The notes: generated by a model not told the origin, from the letters alone. A stretch of 64,000 nucleotides of DNA from Bdellovibrio bacteriovorus (GCF_001592745.1 NZ_LUKD01000005.1:186001-250000), one strand, 5' to 3'. Positions 1 to 9,326 are shown, numbered from the stretch's first letter. Numbers and translations: made by a program.

Positions 1-90
1 GTGACGCGGAAAATTTCTGAATGTTAAGGATCAGCTTTCCAATTTCTAGTGACATCTAATATTGTTAGACAAATATCCAGGAGAAGACTC

Positions 91-804
91 ATGAGCCTCT
101 TTGTCGCGTTACTGGTGCCTTTTGTGGGATTCACTCAAATTGTTTCCACGGCAAATCTGTATGATTTGAAATCCGAACAAACGAAAAAACTCTACACTTT
201 GGAAGTTCAGTTTTCAGAAGCTGGAGGACGGGTTCATAGTGAAGCTGTTTATAAAGATCTGAATGGTAAAACGGTGGTCAAAGAAAAAGGCGTGACTCAA
301 GAAGCTCAAGTGAAAAGCTATGAAATTGAGCGTCCGCAAACTTCGGAAAAGGGAAAGTTCACCGTGGAGGGTGAGAAGATTCATTTCGAATACACCGGGG
401 CTAACGGTAAAAAGAAAACATCGGATGAAAAGTTAAAAGGTCTTTTGCTTTCCACCGCGAACTTCAACGCGGTGGTTATGGAAAACTGGGAAAAGCTTTC
501 GTCTGGGAAAGAGCTTGAGGTGCGCTTTGCGGTCTGGGACCGACTGGAAACGGTGGGATTCACCTTAAAGAAAATGAGCGATCTCGATAAGGGAACTGAC
601 AAATGGATGGAGCTTCGAATGAAGCCGACAAGTTTTGTGATCGCCGCCCTGGTGGATCCGGTTTATCTTTGGTATTCCCATGACTCTAAAAAGCTTATGG
701 TTATGAAAGGGCGAGTGGCTCCGAAGATCGAGGTGGGTGGAAGCTTTAAAGACCTCGACGCTGAAGTGGTCTACACCTACGACCAGAAGGCAGTCTCAAA
801 ATAA
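91..804 (+). CDS. Exported protein of unknown function
   Basis: A 237-aa protein. I place the start at the ATG at 91, not the in-frame GTG at 49, because AGGAGA sits 7 nt upstream of 91 and the product then opens directly with a hydrophobic signal peptide ending near ...VSTA. The mature part is rich in charged beta-type sequence (YDLKSEQ..., repeated K/E/V stretches) and has no cysteine. No catalytic motif is visible. It is probably a periplasmic or outer-membrane-associated protein. It resembles uncharacterised exported proteins of about this size but I cannot name the family with confidence. Confidence 0.75.
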   Translation: MSLFVALLVPFVGFTQIVSTANLYDLKSEQTKKLYTLEVQFSEAGGRVHSEAVYKDLNGKTVVKEKGVTQEAQVKSYEIERPQTSEKGKFTVEGEKIHFEYTGANGKKKTSDEKLKGLLLSTANFNAVVMENWEKLSSGKELEVRFAVWDRLETVGFTLKKMSDLDKGTDKWMELRMKPTSFVIAALVDPVYLWYSHDSKKLMVMKGRVAPKIEVGGSFKDLDAEVVYTYDQKAVSK

Positions 805-821
805 TACGAGGCCTTTCAGTC

Positions 822-855
822 TCAATTTTTATCGGTTTTTGCCGATAAGTGAGAC
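822..855 (+). promoter_or_regulatory. Sigma-28-like promoter and dyad before TPR gene
   Basis: TCAATTTT (822-829), an 11-nt spacer, then GCCGATAA (841-848) matches 6/8 and 8/8 of the enterobacterial FliA consensus TAAAGTTT-N11-GCCGATAA. The same bases form a dyad, TTATCGG / CCGATAA with a 6-nt loop. A start site would fall at about 855, so a transcript would be nearly leaderless for the ATG at 856. The alternative reading is a plain hairpin without a U-tract. Confidence 0.35.
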
Positions 856-1536
856 ATGAAGAATCAAAACGCTTTTTTCATAGTTTTTTGTTTGTCACTA
901 ACGGTCGGCATTCTGGGTGCCTATGCCTCTTTTGTGGGGTATTTCAATGGTCATGAACAGTATGAATTAAAGCTCGCACATCTGCAAAAACAGGTGGAAA
1001 AAGAGAAGTTTAACAACTCTCTTTTAAGCTATCAGCTGAAGGACTTTCAGCAAACTGTCGCGCAGGTTCTTCCCGAGGATAAAAAACTTCAAGCAAAGTA
1101 TGAACTGCAGAATCTTTCCTCTGTCGTGAGATCGCCAGCTAGTGAAGACTCATTGGATCTATCAGGCGTTTTCTTTGAAAAGGGAAAGAAGTACTTTAAC
1201 AATCAAGACTATGACAAGGCGATTGGGGAGTTTAATAAGCTTCTTGATAAATATCCGCTTTCTCAGCACGTGGTCGAGTCACACTTTTTTATCGCTGAAA
1301 GCTATTTCCTTAAAAAGGACTTCCGCAACAGTCTTACGCAAATTGACTCGATGGTGACTTTGTTTCCACAGCATGAGCTGACGGGCTTTATTCTTTTAAG
1401 AATGGGTCAAATCAGTGAGTTCAACAATCAAACTGAAGAAGCTTCTGAAATCTACAAGACCGTTTTTAAGAACTTCAAAAATGACGATCTCAAAAAACAG
1501 GCTCGTAAGCTAGCTCAGAGTGTAGAATACAAATGA
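856..1536 (+). CDS. TPR protein, CpoB/YbgF-like
   Basis: A 226-aa protein with one N-terminal hydrophobic segment (about residues 6-28) acting as an uncleaved anchor or signal. A short coiled-coil follows (residues ~35-75, HLQKQVEKEKFNN region), then tetratricopeptide repeats (~105-225; signatures GKKYFNNQDYDKAIGEF, ESYFLKKDF). This order of coiled coil then TPR is that of CpoB/YbgF, which links the Tol-Pal system to septal peptidoglycan synthesis. That role is inferred from architecture only, and no tol genes are nearby. The stop overlaps the start of the FecR-like gene (ATGA), so the two are translationally coupled. Confidence 0.7.
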   Translation: MKNQNAFFIVFCLSLTVGILGAYASFVGYFNGHEQYELKLAHLQKQVEKEKFNNSLLSYQLKDFQQTVAQVLPEDKKLQAKYELQNLSSVVRSPASEDSLDLSGVFFEKGKKYFNNQDYDKAIGEFNKLLDKYPLSQHVVESHFFIAESYFLKKDFRNSLTQIDSMVTLFPQHELTGFILLRMGQISEFNNQTEEASEIYKTVFKNFKNDDLKKQARKLAQSVEYK

Positions 1537-2270
1537 AGAAGTTCTTCCGTGTCCTCATTTTCATCATGGCTTTTCAAATGGAAGTGCGAGTTCGTGCTTC
1601 CGGGGATGTTCTTCAACAACCTTCAGAATGTTTAAAGTCCAAAGAAACTTGCGCCTTGCAGGTGACGGGGAAGGCTTTGCACTATTCAAGTGAAAGCTTA
1701 AAGATTCACGCTAAAGATGGTTCAACATTGGTTCGTCTGGCTCCGGATCAGTGGCGTTTTGTCAACGGTGCAGTATGGATGGAAAAATCTAAAAACGTAG
1801 AGCTAGAAACTCTTTATGGGACTTTGAAAGCTACACAGGGTCAGTACTTCGTCGTGGATCAGGGAAACAAGGTGCTTGTTCGTAATATGGATGCAACTCT
1901 GACCGTGACTCTTCGTGATGGTAAGACCTTGAGTTTGCCAGAGGGATTTGAGTTCTGGATTTCCGGCGTGAATTCCAAAGGTCAAACTGATTACGGAATG
2001 ATTCAGCCTGTAGACATGAAATCGCATCTTCCACTTTGGAATTTGATGTATGAAGGATCTAAGAAAGACTTCATCGCCATGGTTTCGCATTTGCGCGAGA
2101 ACTGGGGTGATTTGACTGAAAAAAGCGCTCTGATTTACAAAAACGTTGTTGAGCGTGAGATCGCCTCTGAGAAGCAAAAAGAGCGCGCCGAGCAGGTTCG
2201 TAAGGCCCGCATCGAGGCGGAGCGCCAGGAAATGAAGCGTCTGTACCATCAAAGGGTCTTTGAACGCTAG
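1533..2270 (+). CDS. FecR-domain envelope protein
   Basis: A 245-aa protein with a signal peptide (~1-22, MKKFFRVLIFIMAFQ) followed by a FecR-like beta domain. The pattern of G..V.L.DGS...L.P......GAVW......V.L.TLYG....G.YFV is typical of periplasmic FecR-fold proteins that bind peptidoglycan or act as anti-sigma sensors. The C-terminus (~200-245) is a highly charged helix, ERAEQVRKARIEAERQ. No sigma-factor partner is adjacent, so a structural or stress-sensing envelope role with the coupled TPR protein is more likely than iron signalling. The 4-bp overlap with the upstream gene supports a bicistron. Confidence 0.65.
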   Translation: MKKFFRVLIFIMAFQMEVRVRASGDVLQQPSECLKSKETCALQVTGKALHYSSESLKIHAKDGSTLVRLAPDQWRFVNGAVWMEKSKNVELETLYGTLKATQGQYFVVDQGNKVLVRNMDATLTVTLRDGKTLSLPEGFEFWISGVNSKGQTDYGMIQPVDMKSHLPLWNLMYEGSKKDFIAMVSHLRENWGDLTEKSALIYKNVVEREIASEKQKERAEQVRKARIEAERQEMKRLYHQRVFER

Positions 2271-2357
2271 ACTCCGGTCCTGTTTTTAAAATACGACACT
2301 GTTGAATAGAAGTTTCTTCCAAAGACTAATGTTAATCTGTGGTCTGGGAGGATAAGG

Positions 2358-4034
2358 ATGTCTTCTATTTCATCTTCGGATCGCGCACGTCAGGATGACA
2401 AGATTCGCCAAACTCGTGAAGAGTATGAAAACCGTGAATCAGAAAATGCTAAACGCCGTAACGCTGAAATCAAGCGTTTAGAGCAACGTCATCACGAAGA
2501 AATTCGTAATATCACTGATAATTATGAAGGTCGGATTGCGGAGCTCAAAGAGCGCAATCGTGAAACTTTAAGTGACAGAGATTTTGAAAACAATCGCAAG
2601 ATTGACGAGGTACGCCAGACGTATCGCGAATCCTTGCGCAATAAGATGGAAGATGCTTACAACTCGCGTGAAGAGCAGAAGGCGGCTTACGAGGGCACTC
2701 TGCGTAAGCAAAAAGAAATCACGGAATCCCAAAAAGAAAACCTTGTTGGACAGTTGAATAATGAAGTGGCGCAAAGAGATGAACGCTTTGCTCAGATGTC
2801 TGAAGAAAATCGTCTGAAGGCCCAGCAAACCGTGCACGATAATGCCCGTAAATTAAATGCCGCTCATGAAAAAGAAAAAGACGCTATGCAAGCGGGTTAC
2901 AACGAGTCTTTGCGCTCACAGCATAGAAATGCCAATGAGATGCGTAAGTCTTACGAATCCCGTCTTCGTCAAAGCGAACGCCAAAGAGAAGCTGACAACT
3001 CTCGTTGGTCGCAGAAATATTCAGACACTGTAGCTAACAAAAATGCGGAGTATGCTGATAATCTCGAGATGAAACAAATGATCCTGGATGGAGAGCGTGA
3101 GGCCATCCGTGGTAAATACGAAAACGCCTTGGCTAAAAAAACGGATGTGATGGATGATCAAAATCAATCCTTCCGCGATTCTGTGAATGAGCGGGTGAAC
3201 TCGCAAGTTCGTTCTCGTGACAGCCAAATTCAGCGTCTGAATAGTAAATTGAATAACGAGATGTCCAAAAACGAAAGGCTGCGTGGTTTAGAGCGTCGCA
3301 ACCTTACGGAAGCCTATGAAAAGCGTTTTGATCGTGTGGATCAGCAAAGACAAGATGCTGTTGATCAAATGAAAGATCTGAATGATGAAAGAATAGGCAA
3401 GGTTTTGAACGAAAACCGTAAGCTATTAAGAAACGCAGATCGCGAAAATAAATCTCAGTCGACCATGGCAAATGCTCGTCACCGCGAAGAGCGTGAAAAC
3501 ATGATCCAACAGCATAAGGATCAGGTGACGCAAATTTCTAATAATGCGGAAGGCCGCGTTAAAAAGGTTCTGGATCTGACGAATAAGCGTTCGGAAGACA
3601 TGGAACGCTACTATACGGATTCCTTGGATGTCGTAAAATCGAATTATCTGGATCGTATGGATTCGTACCGCGAAAAGACGGTGAGTGACCAGACCGCGAC
3701 CAATAAGGTTATGACTGAGCGCTTTAGAAATATGGAAGCCGGTTTTAACGCGAAGCTTGAGCAGACTATCAAAAATTATGAGGACAAATTATCTCAATTG
3801 AAGGATAGCAACGACCGGGAAATCAAACGCCTAGAAAATCTTTATTCTACTCGTTCTGGCGAGCGTGAAAAAGCCGTAAAGATGGAAAAAGAATCCTTGT
3901 CGATGAAGTATGAGGCGAAGCTAGCTCAACTCAACGAGTCTCATCAGGATCAATTAGATAGAATGAATAGACGCCATCAGGAGGATATGCAAAACTTATC
4001 TGTGAAGATGAGTTCATATAGCAGGAAGGCGTAG
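2358..4034 (+). CDS. Long coiled-coil protein, possibly filament-forming
   Basis: The 558-aa product is almost entirely predicted coiled coil: dense E/K/R/Q/N heptads from about residue 8 to 545, no cysteine, one tryptophan (SRWSQKY), very little proline or glycine, and no signal peptide or membrane segment. It is therefore a cytoplasmic rod. Bdellovibrio bacteriovorus is known to make Ccp, an intermediate-filament-like coiled-coil protein that supports cell shape. This gene is a candidate for Ccp or a similar scaffold, but coiled coils share composition by convergence, so the link is tentative. It ends 4 nt before pyruvate kinase, suggesting co-transcription. The start has GGGAGGATAAGG upstream. 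Confidence 0.7.
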   Translation: MSSISSSDRARQDDKIRQTREEYENRESENAKRRNAEIKRLEQRHHEEIRNITDNYEGRIAELKERNRETLSDRDFENNRKIDEVRQTYRESLRNKMEDAYNSREEQKAAYEGTLRKQKEITESQKENLVGQLNNEVAQRDERFAQMSEENRLKAQQTVHDNARKLNAAHEKEKDAMQAGYNESLRSQHRNANEMRKSYESRLRQSERQREADNSRWSQKYSDTVANKNAEYADNLEMKQMILDGEREAIRGKYENALAKKTDVMDDQNQSFRDSVNERVNSQVRSRDSQIQRLNSKLNNEMSKNERLRGLERRNLTEAYEKRFDRVDQQRQDAVDQMKDLNDERIGKVLNENRKLLRNADRENKSQSTMANARHREERENMIQQHKDQVTQISNNAEGRVKKVLDLTNKRSEDMERYYTDSLDVVKSNYLDRMDSYREKTVSDQTATNKVMTERFRNMEAGFNAKLEQTIKNYEDKLSQLKDSNDREIKRLENLYSTRSGEREKAVKMEKESLSMKYEAKLAQLNESHQDQLDRMNRRHQEDMQNLSVKMSSYSRKA

Positions 4035-4038
4035 AAAA

Positions 4039-5526
4039 ATGTTAGCAGATCGTCGCGCAAAAATTGTGGCCACTATTGGGCCCGCTACTCGTGATGAAAA
4101 GAACTTAGAAAAAGCAATTAAGGCGGGCATGAACGTGGCTCGCCTTAATTTTTCCCACGGCAGTCATGAAGATCACTTGAAGGTGATTCATTCACTGCGA
4201 AAACTATCCCAAGAATTAAGAGCCCCCGTAGCTATCTTGCAGGATCTTCAAGGTCCTAAGATCCGTGTGGGTAAATTTGAAAAAGGCTCTATCGAGATCA
4301 AACCGGGTGAACAGCTTATCATCACTACGGATGCTGTGTTGGGAACGACAGGCCTTATTCCTTCTGACTTTAAAGAGCTTCCGCTGGCGTGCTCTCCAGG
4401 GACGCGCATTCTTCTTGATGACGGTTTGATGGAACTAAAAGTTCTGAAGGTGCGTGGTAACGAAGTTGATGCGGAAGTGGTTTACGGTGGCATTTTGAAA
4501 GACCGTAAAGGAATGAATCTTCCAGGTGTTAATTTGCCGGTGGAGTGCATGACGCCGAAGGATCTTGAAGATCTTGAGTTCGGTATTGCCAATAAAGTTG
4601 ATTACATCGCATTGAGTTTTGTTCGTCATGCACGTGATATTCGTAAACTCCGTGAAATCATTGAATCTAAAAAATCCAATGCCAAGATCGTAGCAAAAAT
4701 TGAAATGGTAGAAGCTTTGGAAAACCTCGAAGAGATCTGCCGTTTAAGTGATGTCGTGATGGTCGCGCGTGGGGACTTGGCTGTGGAAGTGGGGCAAAGC
4801 CGTCTTCCGGGTTTCCAAAAACGCATCATTCAAGTCTGCAACCAATTGGGTAAGCCCGTTATCACGGCGACTCAGATGCTAGATAGCATGGTTGAAAATC
4901 CTCGTCCAACAAGAGCAGAGATCACGGATGTTGCGAATGCCGTTTTAGATGGTTCAGACGCTTTGATGCTTTCAGCAGAATCTGCGAGTGGTAAGCATCC
5001 ATTTAAGTGTATCCGCACTATGCATGAGATCATTACGGAAGTGGAGCGCAATGAAGAAGAGTACTACAAGCTTTCTCTTGAAAGCGAATTTTTAAGTACA
5101 CCCGCTTCAATCGCGGCCAGTGCCTCTTTGAGCGCATTAAAGCTCAATGCTACGGCGATCATCTGTTTAACGACGTCAGGCAAGACGGCCAACATCATCT
5201 CAGGATTCCGTCCTAAAGCGCGTGTGATTTCAGTCACTCAGCACATGGAAGTCTTAAATTCTATGGAGCTGATGTGGGGGATTCAAACTCACGTGATTAA
5301 GCCTTATAAAACGATGGAAGACATCTTAAGTCAGATCGATCAATTGATGGTCACTCATGGCTTAGCTAAGACCGGCGACCGCGTGATCCTGACATTGGGA
5401 CAACCCATCGCTCAAGGCGCAAAAACCAATTCGATCTACGTTCACACGGTGAACGGGGAGCAGTACTCAAAACTCCCTGATGATCAATTGCCACTGCGCT
5501 GCCAAGCCGATCCCAACATCGAATAA
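4039..5526 (+). CDS. pyk: Pyruvate kinase
   Basis: The 495-aa product catalyses phosphoenolpyruvate + ADP to pyruvate + ATP, the last step of glycolysis. It carries the family landmarks in order: KIVATIGPATRD at the N-terminus, MNVARLNFSHGSHEDH (nucleotide/K+ site), LQDLQGPKIRVG, a B-domain around residues 70-170, the active-site segment KIEMVEALENLEEI, the MVARGDLAVEVG substrate loop, and the ITATQMLDSM helix. Length is normal for bacterial PykA/PykF. It follows the coiled-coil gene by 4 nt and is closed by a strong hairpin terminator. Confidence 0.96.
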   Translation: MLADRRAKIVATIGPATRDEKNLEKAIKAGMNVARLNFSHGSHEDHLKVIHSLRKLSQELRAPVAILQDLQGPKIRVGKFEKGSIEIKPGEQLIITTDAVLGTTGLIPSDFKELPLACSPGTRILLDDGLMELKVLKVRGNEVDAEVVYGGILKDRKGMNLPGVNLPVECMTPKDLEDLEFGIANKVDYIALSFVRHARDIRKLREIIESKKSNAKIVAKIEMVEALENLEEICRLSDVVMVARGDLAVEVGQSRLPGFQKRIIQVCNQLGKPVITATQMLDSMVENPRPTRAEITDVANAVLDGSDALMLSAESASGKHPFKCIRTMHEIITEVERNEEEYYKLSLESEFLSTPASIAASASLSALKLNATAIICLTTSGKTANIISGFRPKARVISVTQHMEVLNSMELMWGIQTHVIKPYKTMEDILSQIDQLMVTHGLAKTGDRVILTLGQPIAQGAKTNSIYVHTVNGEQYSKLPDDQLPLRCQADPNIE

Positions 5527-5560
5527 AAGTACCAGGTTCTTTTTCCTCAAAAGCAGAAAT

Positions 5561-5592
5561 AAAAAAGCCCAAGATAACCTTGGGCTTTTTTA
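5561..5592. terminator. Bidirectional terminator after pyk
   Basis: Stem AAGCCCAAG / CTTGGGCTT with an ATAAC-type loop, flanked by A-run and T-run. It lies between convergent genes (pyk plus strand, cNMP gene minus strand) and can serve both. Confidence 0.85.
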
Positions 5593-5636
5593 ATTTTATA
5601 CATGGTTCCTTTTTGATGCGAAGGGAAGCAGGTGCC

Positions 5637-6620
5637 TTAGCGGAGCTTTTTCTTTAGGTTGTTTACGATGGACCAGTTGCGAGCCATGGGTTCCACGTAA
5701 GGAAGTTCGACCATGATGTAGACTCCTTTTTCGTCCATGATTTTTTCGGTGAGATATTTTTTCTCAATCAAAGAATTCACGTCGTCGGGGCGGATGAGGT
5801 TTCCGAGTTCTTTCATGGATTCATTTTGGACTTCGTTTAAGTCGACTTTGTAGAGACCTTTATGATTGGGCTCTACTTTGCGTGCGAAGTGCAAGATGCC
5901 ATTAAGAACGTTCACTTCTTGATCTGTCATTGCGGGTAAGCGGTCTTTTTCTTGTTTGAAAAGCCATTCGTTATACCAATCAACGAACGAGAATAATTCC
6001 TGAGGTTTTAGATTTGTGATTTTTTGTGAACCATCACCACGGTCTTCCTGTTTCAAATAGCCAAGATCCGTCAGCGCGTTCACAACACTTTGCATTTTGT
6101 TTGTGGCTTCTTGAAAGATTTGAATCGTGTAGTTGCGAATAAGAACAGACGAAAAAGCCAATGTTCCTGGCGATTCTTCTTTTCCGTATTTATTTCCCAC
6201 AAGATTTAAAATTGAAATGTACTTATTCACGATGTGCGGAGGAAAACGCTCTTCATCGGGATTTGAGTTTTCAAGAATTTTGATTTTCTTGTTTGCTTCG
6301 CGCATGTTCTCATTCAGAGTTTTCATGATCGCGCGCACCCACACGGGCAATTGCTCCATTTGTTTCGTTAAAGAGTCATAGGGAAGTGCAATGACTTCAG
6401 ATTCTTTTGTGGCTTTGACATTGGCACTGCGAGGTTTGTTGTCGAAAAGAGCCATCTCGCCCACCATAGCTCCAGGAGCGATTTCGGCTAAAACAATCTC
6501 GGTATTCCCTTTTGTTTTTGTCACGGCGAATCCGCCGGATTTCACAATGTACATCGCATCAGGGGCATCACCTTCACGGAATAGATAAGTATCTTTAGCC
6601 ACCTTTTTCTGCTCTGCCAC
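5637..6620 (-). CDS. Cyclic-nucleotide-binding regulatory protein
   Basis: A 327-aa protein. Residues ~8-110 are a cNMP-binding (CAP_ED) domain: FREGDAPDAMYIVKSGG and GEMALFDNKPRSANV, the phosphate-binding cassette with its E and R/S residues intact, so cAMP or a related nucleotide could bind. The remaining ~210 residues are helical with a stretch (QEATNKMQSVVNALTDLGYLK) that could be a winged-helix element, but there is no clear CRP-type HTH. It is not obviously a DNA-binding CRP homologue. It may relay cyclic-nucleotide level to an unknown output. A second cNMP protein is encoded at 44921-46123 and shares the cassette spelling. Confidence 0.8.
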   Translation of the reverse strand: MAEQKKVAKDTYLFREGDAPDAMYIVKSGGFAVTKTKGNTEIVLAEIAPGAMVGEMALFDNKPRSANVKATKESEVIALPYDSLTKQMEQLPVWVRAIMKTLNENMREANKKIKILENSNPDEERFPPHIVNKYISILNLVGNKYGKEESPGTLAFSSVLIRNYTIQIFQEATNKMQSVVNALTDLGYLKQEDRGDGSQKITNLKPQELFSFVDWYNEWLFKQEKDRLPAMTDQEVNVLNGILHFARKVEPNHKGLYKVDLNEVQNESMKELGNLIRPDDVNSLIEKKYLTEKIMDEKGVYIMVELPYVEPMARNWSIVNNLKKKLR

Positions 6621-6724
6621 GAAAGACCTCTTTTTTTACTGGATTGTGGAGTCTTATTATCACTGGAAAAAACAGGGCGGGCAAACGGTGGCTAGACCTT
6701 CGATGGAGAGTGTTTTTCTTTGAT

Positions 6725-6756
6725 ACAAAAAGACCCCAAGAGATCTTGGGGTCTAA
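6725..6756 (-). terminator. Terminator of the CoA-transferase operon
   Basis: Stem AGACCCCAAG / CTTGGGGTCT with loop AGAT. Read on the minus strand, the stem is followed by TTTTTG. It lies just downstream of scoB. Confidence 0.8.
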
Positions 6757-6785
6757 CTAGATCGGTAATAAAGTACGAAGTACTT

Positions 6786-7442
6786 TTAGAATGTCATAGG
6801 TTTGCAATCAGGAGCGATAGTCATTTTACCTTCCGTCGCCGCCAGAACTTTTTCTGGAGATAAATCCGGAGCATATTCCTTTAACACAAAACCTTGAGGT
6901 GTGACTTCGATCACTCCGAAATCACTCACGATTTTTTTAATACACTTAACACCGGTTAACGGCAGAGTGCACTTTGTGCGAAGTTTTGAATTTCCTTCTT
7001 TGTCCGTGTGTTGCATAGCCACGATCACGTTGCGAGCGCCCGCGACTAAATCCATCGCGCCGCCCATGCCTTTGACCATTTTTCCTGGAACCATCCAGTT
7101 GGCAATGCTGCCTTCTTCGTCGACTTCCATAGCGCCAAGGACTGTTAAGTCCACGTGGCCCCCACGAATCATCGCAAAGCTGTCAGCGCTTGAAAAGAAA
7201 CTAGCGCCCGGAAGTGCAGTCACAGTTTGCTTACCAGCGTTGATCAAATCAGGATCGATATCTTTTTCGAAAGGGAAAGGTCCCATTCCTAAAAGACCAT
7301 TTTCACTTTGTAACATAACGAATTTGTTTGAAGGGATGTAGTTTGCAACCAAAGTAGGAATACCAATTCCTAAATTCACGCAATAGCCATCTTCCACTTC
7401 TTGAGCAATACGTTGAGCGATTTGTTCACGAGTTAATGGCAT
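6786..7442 (-). CDS. scoB: 3-oxoacid CoA-transferase subunit B
   Basis: The 218-aa beta subunit of a two-subunit CoA-transferase (ScoB/AtoA type) moves CoA between an acyl-CoA and acetoacetate. The catalytic glutamate lies in SENGLLGMGPFP. The N-terminal VNLGIGIPTLVANY and the GGHVDLTVLGAMEVDEEGS block are class hallmarks. Length is normal. It follows subunit A by 3 nt and is the last gene of the thiolase-scoA-scoB operon, ending at a hairpin terminator. Succinyl-CoA:acetoacetate versus acetyl-CoA:acetoacetate transferase cannot be told apart from sequence alone. Confidence 0.92.
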   Translation of the reverse strand: MPLTREQIAQRIAQEVEDGYCVNLGIGIPTLVANYIPSNKFVMLQSENGLLGMGPFPFEKDIDPDLINAGKQTVTALPGASFFSSADSFAMIRGGHVDLTVLGAMEVDEEGSIANWMVPGKMVKGMGGAMDLVAGARNVIVAMQHTDKEGNSKLRTKCTLPLTGVKCIKKIVSDFGVIEVTPQGFVLKEYAPDLSPEKVLAATEGKMTIAPDCKPMTF

Positions 7443-7445
7443 GGC

Positions 7446-8144
7446 TTATCCCTTTCTCACAGTTTTTTGTTCGATGCGTTTTTCGTAGTTAGCACCTTTG
7501 AAGATGCGCTGTACGTAAACACCCGGCGTGTGAATTTGATCGGGATCTAATTCGCCCACTTCAACCAACTCTTCAACTTCAGCAACTGTGATCTTACCGG
7601 CTGTTGCTGCCATAGGATTAAAGTTGCGAGCCGTTTTTCGGAACACCAAGTTTCCGAATTTATCTCCCTTCCAGGCTTTCACGAAAGCAAAGTCACCTTT
7701 GATTCCGCGCTCTAGAACGTAAGCACGACCGTCGAAATTTTTAATTTCTTTTCCTTCAGCCACTAAAGTTCCCACTCCTGTCGGAGTGTAGAATCCAGCG
7801 ATACCCGCGCCACCCGCACGAATTCTTTCAGCCAGAGTTCCCTGAGGGCAGAATTCAAGTTCCAGTTCGCCACTCATATAGAGTTTTTCAAACAACGCGT
7901 TTTCACCCACATAAGATGAAATCATTTTTTTGATTTGGCGATTTTGCAAAAGCTGACCTAAGCCGAAGTCGTCAACGCCGGCGTTATTAGAAACGCAAGT
8001 AAGACCTTTGACTCCCATATCACGAAGGGCCGCGATGCAGTTTTCAGGGATTCCGCAAAGGCCGAATCCCCCAAGAACTAAAGTCATATTGTCTTTAACG
8101 TCAAAGAGCGCGCTCTTTGCATCAGTAAAAACTTTTTTGCTCAT
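7446..8144 (-). CDS. scoA: 3-oxoacid CoA-transferase subunit A
   Basis: The 232-aa alpha subunit (ScoA/AtoD type) carries the glycine-rich [13 protein letters not shown] CoA-site motif near residue 25, followed by [16 protein letters not shown] and TPTGVGT. It pairs with the beta subunit encoded 3 nt downstream. The thiolase gene ends 6 nt upstream. The three genes form a compact operon for ketone-body/acetoacetate activation and cleavage to acetyl-CoA, which would suit a predator living on prey-derived amino acids and lipids (inference). Confidence 0.92.
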   Translation of the reverse strand: MSKKVFTDAKSALFDVKDNMTLVLGGFGLCGIPENCIAALRDMGVKGLTCVSNNAGVDDFGLGQLLQNRQIKKMISSYVGENALFEKLYMSGELELEFCPQGTLAERIRAGGAGIAGFYTPTGVGTLVAEGKEIKNFDGRAYVLERGIKGDFAFVKAWKGDKFGNLVFRKTARNFNPMAATAGKITVAEVEELVEVGELDPDQIHTPGVYVQRIFKGANYEKRIEQKTVRKG

Positions 8145-8150
8145 AGCGGA

Positions 8151-9326
8151 CTACGCTCTTTCTACGATCAAAGCAACGGCTTCACCGCCACCGATACAAA
8201 GAGTTGCTAGACCATAACGTTTGTTATGAGTGTGAAGACCGTGAACCAGTGTCGCAAGAATGCGCGCACCGGAAGCGCCAATCGGGTGACCGATAGCCAC
8301 CGCGCCACCATGCACATTTACTTTTTCAGCAGGGATTTCTAATTCTTTCATCGCCACTTGAGTTACGACCGCGAAAGCTTCGTTGATTTCCCACATGTCG
8401 ATATCGCCCACATTCAAGTTCGCTTTAGCTAAAGCTTTTTTGATCGCGCCAACAGGAGCTGTTGTGAAGTATTTTGGTTCATGAGCGAATGTGCCGTGAG
8501 CTACGATTTTTGCAATCGGTTTCAAGCCACGTTTTTTAGCCTCGCTTTCAGACATCAAGACGTGAGCCGCAGCACCATCGTTGATTTTAGAAGCATTGGC
8601 TGCCGTGATAGTTCCGGCTTTGTCGAAAGCAGGTTTCAAACCTGGGATTTTGTCGAAGTTCGTGTTGAACGGCTCTTCGTCTTTATCCACAGTGACAGGA
8701 CCTTTTTTGCCTTCGATCGTCACAGGAACGATTTCGTTTTTGAAAAGATTTTTGTTCCAAGCGTCTTGCGCTTTTTTGTAAGAATCAATCGCGAAAGTAT
8801 CTTGTTGTTCACGAGTGAAGTTGTGCTCTTTCACGCAAATCTCTGCGGCACTTCCCATGTGGAAGTTGTTGTATGGATCCCAAAGACCGTCTTTGATCAT
8901 AGAGTCAGTCATTTGTGTTGGACCCATGCGGTAACCAGAGCGAGAATTTTCCAGTAAGTGTGGAGCCAATGTCATATTTTCTTGACCGCCAGCTACGGCA
9001 ATTTTTGTGTTACCAAGAGCAATAGAATCTGCCGCTAACATCACAGCTTTAAGACCAGAGCCGCATACTTTATTGATCGTCATACAAGGTGTTGTGTTTT
9101 TCAAACCGGCGAAGATCGCGGCTTGACGAGCCGGAGCTTGTCCTACGCCTGCAGTCAAAACCTCACCCATGATGCACTCATCAATTTCGTCAGCGGAAAC
9201 ACCCGCGCGAGTGATCGCTTCTTTGATTGCAATCGCACCGAGCTTTGGTGCAGGAAGAGAAGAGAAACCTCCTTGAAACGAAGCCACAGGAGTTCTTACG
9301 CTGCTCACAATTACGACATTTTCCAT
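8151..9326 (-). CDS. Acetyl-CoA acetyltransferase (thiolase)
   Basis: A 391-aa thiolase II: 2 acetyl-CoA to or from acetoacetyl-CoA + CoA. The acyl-enzyme cysteine is in NKVCGSGLKAV, the base histidine in GHPIGASGARI, and the second cysteine in TLCIGGGEAVA near the C-terminus. NEAFAVV is also present. Length matches AtoB/PhaA. It is the first gene of the minus-strand operon with scoA and scoB; GAGGTG lies just before the ATG. A second, FadI-like thiolase is at 37703-38983. Confidence 0.94.
   Translation of the reverse strand: MENVVIVSSVRTPVASFQGGFSSLPAPKLGAIAIKEAITRAGVSADEIDECIMGEVLTAGVGQAPARQAAIFAGLKNTTPCMTINKVCGSGLKAVMLAADSIALGNTKIAVAGGQENMTLAPHLLENSRSGYRMGPTQMTDSMIKDGLWDPYNNFHMGSAAEICVKEHNFTREQQDTFAIDSYKKAQDAWNKNLFKNEIVPVTIEGKKGPVTVDKDEEPFNTNFDKIPGLKPAFDKAGTITAANASKINDGAAAHVLMSESEAKKRGLKPIAKIVAHGTFAHEPKYFTTAPVGAIKKALAKANLNVGDIDMWEINEAFAVVTQVAMKELEIPAEKVNVHGGAVAIGHPIGASGARILATLVHGLHTHNKRYGLATLCIGGGEAVALIVERA

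Noticed and set aside
8481-8957. A 158-codon plus-strand frame inside the thiolase gene.
   Set aside because: Opposite strand of a clearly conserved gene; no RBS and no domain.
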